From Paranoxybacillus vitaminiphilus (GTDB lineage Bacteria; Bacillota; Bacilli; Bacillales; Anoxybacillaceae), in contig NZ_QLMH01000001.1 in NCBI RefSeq assembly GCF_003259935.1, positions 346,004-410,003 on the forward strand: a DNA stretch of 64,000 bases, given 5' to 3'. Positions within the stretch are counted from its first letter, which is position 1; the number at the start of each line of letters is the position of its first letter. Position numbers and translations under genes: made by a program. Below the pieces are notes generated by a model. It was not told the origin of the DNA, searched no databases, and saw only the letters and a list, made by a program, of their open reading frames with translations. Below are positions 55,958-62,931 of the stretch, one piece after another.

Positions 55958-56236
55958 TATGTCTTTTACTAGTAAAAACGCCAATAAAACGTCTTGATAT
56001 TCGTGGTTTATACATGTTGTATGCGCCTATATAGAAATCTTGAAGGCCCTTCAAACTCTTTTCATCCGAGTATCTGCGTTCTATAATAAATCAAACTTGA
56101 TTTTTCAACCTATTTAAAAGGCGAACAGAATACTGGTTGATTTTTATGCTTGATTCACATGTTGAGAGTTTAAGTTGGATTTATATAAATCGCTTAAAAT
56201 AATACAAGCTCACTAAAATGAAACTGCGCAGCAAAG
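55958..56236. other. Intergenic region before repeat copy k
   Basis: About 280 AT-rich bases without a supported gene, terminator or promoter. Confidence 0.5.
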
Positions 56237-56363
56237 AAGAGGCTGTCCCATAAGTGTCTGACTTCATGCGTATTTCACGATATATAGCTCATTTATCCAA
56301 TATCCAATGGATATATATTATGTTGCGGGGTCTGACACTTGGCTTTTGGAACAGCCTCTTTTT
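56237..56363 (+). repeat. Dispersed palindromic repeat, long form (copy k)
   Basis: AAGAGGCTGTCCCATAAGTG and TTTTGGAACAGCCTCTTTTT form the outer stem; GTGTCTGACTTCATG and TGCGGGGTCTGACAC the middle one. Longest simple copy, lying between convergent genes. Confidence 0.82.
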
Positions 56364-56470
56364 CAACGAACGAAATATGTTTATCAGACGATAAAATATA
56401 TGTACGATGTTTTCTAAACAATATTTTTTATATACTAGTGCATAAAATCCGCTTTTACCGTCATTCCAGT

Positions 56471-57175
56471 TTATTTGCACAAAAAGATTTTTAAGTGATC
56501 GTTATCATCAATAGTTGCTAACAAAATGTCGTTAACATCCGCATGGTATGTTGTTTTAACTTTGTTTTTCAGCCACTTTTCATCCTTTCCAATTTGCTTT
56601 AATTCATTGAACTGAATCTTCCCTTCTTTAATAATCGTTCTCGGAAAAACAAATGGTTTTGTCGCCAATTGCATAACCGCTGGAGTCAGCGTTTGATGCT
56701 GCGGATTTAAAAAGAACGAAATGGTACCATCTGGCTCCCATAAGGCAAGAGCAACCTTTTGAACATCTTCGATTTTTTCTTTTCTTAATTCTGATAATAG
56801 AAAATCAATGGATATTCTTGCTTTGGCTAAGTTTTTATAAATGATTTGCCCATTTTTTATAACGGGAAAGGGAGAAGGCTCAAGCCAATTTCTAAATTTG
56901 TGCCATTTTAGACTCAAAAATACGCCAACAGTATATAAAAGAACCAATACCGTTATCGTTATCATCGATCCCTTCAGTCCTAATTGTTCGTCAGACAAAG
57001 GATGGGCAATAATATTTCCAAGTGATAAAGCCATTATAAAATCAAGCAATCTTAGCTGAGAAATGGATCGCTGCCCCATGATTTTAGCCGCAAAGAGCAA
57101 AAAGAAAAAAGCAACAATTGCCCTTAAGATCCACTGAATGGCAGTAAGTGATTCCTGGCCATGAAAAAAACTCAT
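56471..57175 (-). CDS. DUF421 family membrane protein (YetF-like)
   Basis: The 234-residue protein has three N-terminal membrane helices (about 15-90) with the family block GQRSISQLRLLDFIMALSLG, then a cytoplasmic DUF421 domain (PSPFPVIKNGQIIYKNLAK; FLLSELRKEKIEDVQKVALAL) and a C-terminal extension. Such proteins are frequent in spore formers and some affect germination or spore resistance. Function here is unknown. Confidence 0.88.
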   Translation of the reverse strand: MSFFHGQESLTAIQWILRAIVAFFFLLFAAKIMGQRSISQLRLLDFIMALSLGNIIAHPLSDEQLGLKGSMITITVLVLLYTVGVFLSLKWHKFRNWLEPSPFPVIKNGQIIYKNLAKARISIDFLLSELRKEKIEDVQKVALALWEPDGTISFFLNPQHQTLTPAVMQLATKPFVFPRTIIKEGKIQFNELKQIGKDEKWLKNKVKTTYHADVNDILLATIDDNDHLKIFLCK

Positions 57176-57248
57176 CTACATTCACGTCCCCAGTTTTGAT
57201 TATATTAGGAATTTAATCGTTATTATTATTACCTGTAAATCATTGCTT

Positions 57249-57371
57249 ATGAGTAAGAAGAAAGATCATCACATATATGACAATAGACATAAATTGATGC
57301 TTATTGCTTCTAATCATTATACGGAACCTAAATTATATGATGAATTTTTAAAAAAAGGTGAAATGAAATAA
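57249..57371 (+). CDS. Possible 40-residue protein or gene remnant
   Basis: An open frame from ATG gives a 40-residue charged peptide (MSKKKDHHIYDNRHKLMLIA start; EFLKKGEMK end). There is no clear ribosome-binding site. The region 57176-57442 has no other gene. May be the tail of a lost gene. Confidence 0.2.
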   Translation: MSKKKDHHIYDNRHKLMLIASNHYTEPKLYDEFLKKGEMK

Positions 57372-57442
57372 GGGGATTTGTCGAAAAATTTTTGAGCAAT
57401 AAATACACTTCACATGATGCCTGACCATGTTTATTTTCCCTT

Positions 57443-57598
57443 TTATTCGCTGAATTGATTTTCCTTTCTCATATATGTTTCATAATCCTTGTACCATAAC
57501 TTATGTGTTCCATACAAAATAGAAAACGCCCAATAGGCTGCTGGTTCATGCATGATAATTGGATCAAAATTCGAAGCTATCGAAGATTTTTGAATCAA
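57443..57598 (-). pseudogene. Orphan C-terminal coding fragment
   Basis: About 51 codons on the minus strand with strongly protein-like content: FDPIIMHEPAAYWAFSILYG followed by THKLWYKDYETYMRKENQF and a stop. No start codon with an SD is evident. It follows the DUF3990 gene in the same direction, so both may derive from one decayed operon. Family not recognised. Confidence 0.4.
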
Positions 57599-57728
57599 TT
57601 TATTGGCTCGTTAAGTTGCCGATGGTCATCAATTTGTCATGTATTTCAAATAAAAAAGCGTTATCGTTAAGCTTCTTATTTTTAGACTTCTTACATGATT
57701 AAAGATTTGTTTGATTATAGGTTTTTTA

Positions 57729-58272
57729 CTATATTTCTAATTTTGATAGACATCTTATGGCATTCATACTATTTAAAGACAGTTGATCTTTATTACTGGA
57801 AACTTTTATTTCATTAGGATTGATTAGATAACCTCCTCCTACTGGCCCGCAGACGTATTCGTAATCATGCTTCTTTCCTGTACGACACTCTTGAACAAAG
57901 ATTTCCCAAGACCGTCGATAATGTAGCCATTCAGGATCATGAGATACAAGGAAATATTTTTCCCTTTAATTGATTTAGTTGTTTTAAATCGAGCTCATAT
58001 ACCAAATAAGCTGGAATTTTTGTATCCGGGTGATTAAAGTATTGATCTTTACTGATATTTAATCGTTCTAATACCTTGGGAGAAATCTGTGGATGTGTAG
58101 CTCTAATCTGTGCCCAACTTCTTGCCTGATATAGGTTTAATGTAACATAAAATCCCATTCCTAAATCTGTAAGCTGCCTTTGCACGTTTAACCATATTCC
58201 GTTATATTGAATGATTTTTGCAGCAAATAAATTTGTTCCATGATAAACTGTACTATCTGTAGCAGGGAGCAT
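57729..58272 (-). pseudogene. DUF3990 family gene, frameshifted
   Basis: The first 111-codon frame starts MLPATDSTVYHGTNLFAAKI and contains GMGFYVTLNLYQARSWAQIR, the DUF3990 core (predicted ADP-ribosyltransferase-like fold). It ends early at 57937. Removing one A from the five-A tract near 57955-57960 joins it to a second frame that continues KGKYFLVSHDPEWLHYRRSW and then CGPVGGGYLINPNEIK, ending at 57729; the restored protein would be about 180 residues. It is either a recent pseudogene or a sequencing error in a homopolymer. Confidence 0.7.
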
Positions 58273-58321
58273 ATGGGACTTTTCCTCTCTTTTTAGGATG
58301 ACAAGATGAGATTGTTATATA

Positions 58322-58530
58322 TTATGAAGTAGTATGTTCATGTGTTTCATCATTAGAAGGATAGCACCGGTTTCTTAATTCTTTTACCATTATATGAAAA
58401 TGATTCAGGGAATAATGACAGATTTCTCTTATATGTGTTTGAAGCTTCCATTTCCGAAGGTATGCCCATTCAATTGGCTAACGAAATGTTCTGTACAAGC
58501 ATTATCTAACTTTATATTTGTATCTTTTTT
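58322..58530 (-). mobile_element. Degraded IS3-like transposase remnant
   Basis: On the minus strand one frame reads IKLDNACTEHFVSQL, like the DNAxxExFFSxL end of IS3-family DDE transposases. A second frame, beginning about 58477 (one-base shift), continues IEWAYLRKWKLQTHIRE and later HYSLNHFHIMVKELRN, roughly where IS3 proteins have an HIREYIxFYN block. No terminal repeats are visible. The assignment rests on short similarity. Confidence 0.4.
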
Positions 58531-58616
58531 CTAGAAAGGATAAGATGTTTTCATTGTGAAACTTTGGAAATGTGGTGTATAATTCTTTATTAATACATAT
58601 AGAGGGGGGGACAATA

Positions 58617-59957
58617 TTGAAAAGTAGAACAACAGTGATGATCAGCATCGTTCTTGCGATGTTAGTGGCATCGATAGACACGACGATCATGAACACAACG
58701 ATGCCGATGATTGCAAAAGAACTGGGTGGATTTGAGCTGTATGCCTGGGCGTTTGCCTCATACATGATTACAACGACTGTTCTTTCGCCGATTGCAGGAA
58801 GACTATCTGACATTTTTGGAAGGAAAAAAGTATTTGGATTCGGAATTATTTTGTTTTTCATTGGTTCGCTTCTTTGCGGAATGTCACAGAGCATGTTACA
58901 ACTAGTTATTTTCCGTGCGGTGCAGGGAATCGGAGCCGGATTTATGATGCCGTTTCCAGCGATTATTGCTGGAGATCTTTTTCCAATCGAAAAACGCGGG
59001 AAAATTCAAGCATTCTTTACAGCGATGTGGGGGCTCTCGGCTTTACTGGCACCTTTGCTTGGGGCATTTTTTGTAGAGTACATGTCATGGCGCTGGATTT
59101 TTTATGTCAATTTGCCAATTTGCTTGCTTTCATTATTAACGCTTCTTCCATATCAAGAAGTGTATGAGCCGAAAAAGGCAAGTGTCGATTACATCGGTGC
59201 GATTTTGTTTGCTGGCGGTGTCAGCTTTCTTCTGCTCGATACGGTTGTTGAGAAAAATCAGCTGTTTTATGCTGTTCTAGGAATCTTATTTATTGTCATT
59301 TTTTATTTTTTTGAAAGAAAACAGTCTTCACCGCTTGTTCCGCTTTCGCTCGTTAGTAATAAAACAATTAAATGGATGAACATGAACGGCTTTTTAGGTT
59401 GTGCTGCATTATTTGGCACATCGAGCTACATTCCGCTATTTTTACAACATGTTGCTCATCAATCGTTATTTACAAGCGGAGTGGCTCTGCTTGGCATGGC
59501 GGTTGGTTGGATGATGGTGTCTGTTCCAGCCGGAAAATGGATTTTAAAATATGGCTATCGTTTTTTACTCATCATCGGCAATGTGTTGCTGGTCGGCTCA
59601 GGTGCCTTGTTAGTGATGTTAAATCAAGGTCATGGTTTTTGGTATGTATTTATAACGATGTTTGTGCAGGGGCTTGCATTCGGTTTACTGTCAACGGTAG
59701 GCGTAATCGGTTCGCAACAAATGGTTGAACCCCATCAAAAGGGGATTTCTACTTCCTTCTTTATGTTTAGCCGCAACATCGGTACAGCGATTGGGGTAAC
59801 GATTATGGGGGCATTTTTAACGAAGGCGCCAAATTTTATGACGGGAATTCATCACCTCTTCCTGTTTGGCTTTGTTGGAAGTATCATCGCTTTACTGACA
59901 TCGTTCCTCATCAAAGAGGCAGAGGAGAATATAAGAGTACAGAAACAAGGGGTGTAA
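58617..59957 (+). CDS. MFS multidrug-type exporter (EmrB/QacA-like)
   Basis: The 446-residue polytopic membrane protein has the DHA-type motif ASIDTTIMNTTMPMIA in helix 1, the motif A loop GRLSDIFGRKKVF and motif C-like FRAVQGIGAGFMMPFP. Twelve to fourteen helices are likely. It is probably a proton-coupled drug efflux protein; substrate unknown. TTG 58617 is chosen because GAGGGGGGG lies seven bases upstream; the frame is open to 58572. Confidence 0.88.
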   Translation: MKSRTTVMISIVLAMLVASIDTTIMNTTMPMIAKELGGFELYAWAFASYMITTTVLSPIAGRLSDIFGRKKVFGFGIILFFIGSLLCGMSQSMLQLVIFRAVQGIGAGFMMPFPAIIAGDLFPIEKRGKIQAFFTAMWGLSALLAPLLGAFFVEYMSWRWIFYVNLPICLLSLLTLLPYQEVYEPKKASVDYIGAILFAGGVSFLLLDTVVEKNQLFYAVLGILFIVIFYFFERKQSSPLVPLSLVSNKTIKWMNMNGFLGCAALFGTSSYIPLFLQHVAHQSLFTSGVALLGMAVGWMMVSVPAGKWILKYGYRFLLIIGNVLLVGSGALLVMLNQGHGFWYVFITMFVQGLAFGLLSTVGVIGSQQMVEPHQKGISTSFFMFSRNIGTAIGVTIMGAFLTKAPNFMTGIHHLFLFGFVGSIIALLTSFLIKEAEENIRVQKQGV

Positions 59958-60060
59958 ATGTTTCCGTTGTTAAGAGTTAATGGATGGTTAGAAAGTTGTC
60001 TTATAAAAATTTTTCATTATTTTCGGCGTGTTACTTATTATATGGTTCACTAATTAAATA

Positions 60061-60167
60061 AAGAGGCTGATCCATAAGTGTCTGTATCATCTCGTCCATT
60101 TATCTTATGTTATGTCCTATATATGGGTTGTGGGGTCTGACACTTTGTTTTTGGGGCAGCCTCTTTC
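60061..60167 (+). repeat. Dispersed palindromic repeat, long form (copy l)
   Basis: AAGAGGCTGATCCATAAGTG and TTTTTGGGGCAGCCTCTTT form the outer stem; AAGTGTC and GACACTT the next. The middle left arm is degenerate (TGTATCATCTC). Confidence 0.8.
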
Positions 60168-60184
60168 TCTATTTATCAGGAACT

Positions 60185-60240
60185 GTCAATGAACCTCTCC
60201 CACCTACACTTCGCTTAGAGGTGGGAGACTTCTCGGTGAA
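60185..60240 (-). mobile_element. IS200/IS605-like end hairpin (possible omega-RNA scar)
   Basis: CTCCCACCT (60197-60205) pairs perfectly with AGGTGGGAG (60219-60227) around a 13-base loop, flanked on the minus strand by AGAGGTTCATTGACAG. Such a hairpin followed by GGTTCATTGA resembles the right end / omega-RNA 3' part of IS605-type elements carrying tnpB in Geobacillus. No transposase or TnpB gene is present, so it would be a solo scar or non-autonomous derivative. Confidence 0.45.
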
Positions 60241-60244
60241 CATG

Positions 60245-61726
60245 TTAAAAACTAGGATAATTTTCTATCGGATAATGGTTATGAGTAGTGTACAGGCTGT
60301 TGATTGTATGGCATAAAACTTCAATCGCCTGTTTTAGCTCCTCTTGGGAAACTCCGGCAAAGCTCAAGCGGATATATTGGTTCGGCACATGTGTCGGGAA
60401 ACAGGAATTCCCAGGTAAAAAAGAAAGTTGTTTCATATGACAATATTCCAAAAGAAGCTCAGCATGAACATGTTGAGGCAGTTTCACCCAAATCGTATTT
60501 CCGCCATTAGGTGCGCGGAAAGTAAGCAATGAGGAGTGCTGATGCAATAATTGGATGCATTGTTTTGCGCGATTCTTTAGATCTGTCCGCAAGTTTTGCA
60601 GAACATTGTTTAATTTTTTTGATTGCAGCAATCCAGCGATAATTTTTTGCGTTAATAGCGGCGAGCCTAAATCAGAAATGCTTTTAGCCGCGATAAGCTT
60701 TTCTAATAAAGGTCCTTCCGTTGTGACTAACGCGCCGATTCGGCAAGCAGGCGATAAAAATTTGCTGAATCCTTTTAAGTAAATGACATGACCGGACGTA
60801 TCAAAACTTTTAATCGGAGCAGGAGGTTTTTCTTTAAAGTACAGTTCACTCCAAGGATCATCTTCTATAATGAGAAAATGATAGCTTTCGGCAATATCGA
60901 CAAGTTCTTTTCGTTTTTTCACGCTTAACGTAGTGCCTGTTGGATTTTGAAAGGTTGGGTTGATGTAGAGAAGCTTCGGATGATATCGCTCACAAAGCTT
61001 TATCAGTGTTTTTGTATCAATTCCATCATGCTCGACAGGGATAGGGATAATCTGTGCTCCTCTTGATTTAAAAATATCGATACTTCCCGGATAAGTAGGA
61101 GCTTCCATAAATACAACATCATTAGGTCCGATAAATGTTTTCGCCACAAGTTCAATACCTTGTTGCGCTCCGCTGACCGCTAAAATATGTTCCGGTGCAA
61201 CCGAAAGCTGTTTCGTTCGCAGATAATCGCTTACCGCTTTTCGGAATTCCATGTCACCGTTGGCACTGCTGTAATGTCCTAACATGTGCGGATTTTCTTC
61301 TATCACTTGCATGGTCACTTTTTTAATCCACTCTGTATGCAAGAGATTTCCGTTAATACAGGCAGTTCCTAAATGATAGCGGATATTTCGCAGCGGTTGT
61401 GAGATGGATAATGATTGGGCGCGCGGTACATAATCAGGGATCACCATATGCCAATTCGTGTGTGTATCTTCAATGTCTTCCTTTAAATGAGTGGATTTCA
61501 CGAATATTCCTTTTCCTTGAAAGCTTTCGACATATCCTCGTTGCTGCAATTGTTGATATGCTTTCTGCACGGTCACTAAAGAGACACCTAACTCTTTAGA
61601 AAGCTGTCGGACAGACGGAAGCTTTTCACCATCTTTCATCATTTTTGAGGCAATACGATCGATAAAATACTGGCATATTTGCTCATGAATCGGGAGATTG
61701 GAGTGTCGTTTCAAATGAATATTCAT
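60245..61726 (-). CDS. MocR/PdxR-type GntR regulator with aminotransferase domain
   Basis: The 493-residue protein fuses a GntR winged helix (about 5-75; KLPSVRQLSKELGVSLVTVQ) to a class I aminotransferase-like domain (about 110-475). The PLP lysine is Lys322 in GFSKFLSP; Asn261 in NPTFQNPTG and Asp289 region IIEDDPWSEL are also present. MocR proteins sense PLP or amino compounds and often control a divergent neighbour, here the EamA transporter. ATG 61726 or GTG 61729 are both possible starts. Confidence 0.9.
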   Translation of the reverse strand: MNIHLKRHSNLPIHEQICQYFIDRIASKMMKDGEKLPSVRQLSKELGVSLVTVQKAYQQLQQRGYVESFQGKGIFVKSTHLKEDIEDTHTNWHMVIPDYVPRAQSLSISQPLRNIRYHLGTACINGNLLHTEWIKKVTMQVIEENPHMLGHYSSANGDMEFRKAVSDYLRTKQLSVAPEHILAVSGAQQGIELVAKTFIGPNDVVFMEAPTYPGSIDIFKSRGAQIIPIPVEHDGIDTKTLIKLCERYHPKLLYINPTFQNPTGTTLSVKKRKELVDIAESYHFLIIEDDPWSELYFKEKPPAPIKSFDTSGHVIYLKGFSKFLSPACRIGALVTTEGPLLEKLIAAKSISDLGSPLLTQKIIAGLLQSKKLNNVLQNLRTDLKNRAKQCIQLLHQHSSLLTFRAPNGGNTIWVKLPQHVHAELLLEYCHMKQLSFLPGNSCFPTHVPNQYIRLSFAGVSQEELKQAIEVLCHTINSLYTTHNHYPIENYPSF

Positions 61727-61743
61727 CACCCAAACATCCTTTA

Positions 61744-61772
61744 ACTGTTATAGTAAGAGTTTTACTGTTATA
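61744..61772. promoter_or_regulatory. Direct repeat operator for the MocR regulator
   Basis: ACTGTTATA occurs at 61744-61752 and again at 61764-61772, exactly 20 bases apart (two helical turns), in the 100-base divergent region. MocR regulators bind direct repeats of this kind. Confidence 0.6.
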
Positions 61773-61826
61773 CATCCATTGTATCATTCTATACATAAAA
61801 ATAACATGAAAAGGTGATGAATAAGT

Positions 61827-62735
61827 ATGGTTTTAGTAGGATATCTAATAATGTGTCTTATCTTTGGAACAACGTTTTTAGCCATTAAAATCGGTTTAGA
61901 AGCAGGATGGGCCCCTTATTTTTCCGCAGGATTCCGTTTCTTTATCGCCGGATTGCTTGTTGTATTATATGGTACTGTTACAAAACAATTTCGAATTCCG
62001 ACAAAGAAGAATATCGTTGAATTTCTTATTACGGGGGCATGTATGACAGGTATAACATTTGGAACACTTTATTGGGCGGAACAGCATATCCCTTCCAGTT
62101 TTGCGGCTCTTTTATCAGCTACCGGACCGCTTTTTGTCTCATTGTTCCATTCCATCATGGAGAAGGTAAAAATTACAAAAGCACAGTTTGTCGGGTTAGT
62201 GCTAGGGTTCCTTGGAATCGGATTGATAACGGGACCATCGCTTTCAGTCCAATTTCATTTGCTTTGGTTTATTGCTTGTTTCGTCATTATCATCGGTGAA
62301 AGCTTTTATGCATTTGGAACGATTTATTCAAAAATGGTGCTAAAACAAGGAATATCCCCGTTGATGTTAAACGGATATCAAATGTTATTCGGCGGTCTGT
62401 TATTAATCATCCTTTCCTTTGCATTTGAACGTCCTAGTTTTTCAGGAATTAGCTATAGCGGCTGGATTTCTCTTTTATACTTGATTGTGATTGGTTCTGT
62501 TTTAGGACACGGTTTATATTATTGGCTAATCAAAAAGACAAATCCAGCTTTTCCTTCTACATGGCTCTACGTCTCTCCTTTTATTTCGCTCATGCTCGAT
62601 TTGTGGATAAAAAAAGAAACGTTTCATCCCGTATCGATAATCGGCGGCTTCGTTATTTTGGCAGGGGTGTATTTGATGAACAGTCACATATTACGTGAAT
62701 CATTTACGAAAAAAACAAAAAGTGTTTCATCGTAA
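61827..62735 (+). CDS. EamA/DMT family transporter
   Basis: The 302-residue protein has ten hydrophobic helices arranged as two EamA repeats (about 3-130 and 145-290; the second carries GSVLGHGLYYWLIKKTNPAF). Likely exports or imports a small metabolite such as an amino acid. Divergent to the MocR regulator with shared operator repeats, so regulation by it is probable. The ATG follows AAGGTGATG. Confidence 0.9.
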   Translation: MVLVGYLIMCLIFGTTFLAIKIGLEAGWAPYFSAGFRFFIAGLLVVLYGTVTKQFRIPTKKNIVEFLITGACMTGITFGTLYWAEQHIPSSFAALLSATGPLFVSLFHSIMEKVKITKAQFVGLVLGFLGIGLITGPSLSVQFHLLWFIACFVIIIGESFYAFGTIYSKMVLKQGISPLMLNGYQMLFGGLLLIILSFAFERPSFSGISYSGWISLLYLIVIGSVLGHGLYYWLIKKTNPAFPSTWLYVSPFISLMLDLWIKKETFHPVSIIGGFVILAGVYLMNSHILRESFTKKTKSVSS

Positions 62736-62803
62736 ATAACGAACCAGTGAAATTTCCATAACATTACATTTTTTAAAAATTTGCTCAAAAGACAACGGGA
62801 AAG

Positions 62804-62835
62804 CACGTCAATTTATTAGTTGGCGTGTTTTTTTA
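62804..62835 (+). terminator. EamA gene terminator
   Basis: CACGTCAA pairs with TTGGCGTG (one G-U) around an eight-base loop, then seven T. Confidence 0.85.
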
Positions 62836-62931
62836 AGTGTTATTTTAAAGGATTATGATAAAATAAAATTGTTATTTGATTTCCAATCATTGTTGTTTTC
62901 TACATAAAAAGGTGAAAGATTGGAGGAATGA

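Noticed and set aside
58502-58894. 130-codon minus-strand frame ending upstream of the MFS gene
   Set aside because: It largely overlaps the MFS coding region and shows no protein-like pattern; the IS3-like signal is in other frames.
18345-60167. Repeat family as a CRISPR array
   Set aside because: Copies are kilobases apart, palindromic over their whole length and without spacers.
60107-60316. 69-codon frame across repeat copy l
   Set aside because: Generated by the repeat and the IS605-like hairpin; no SD and no conserved pattern.
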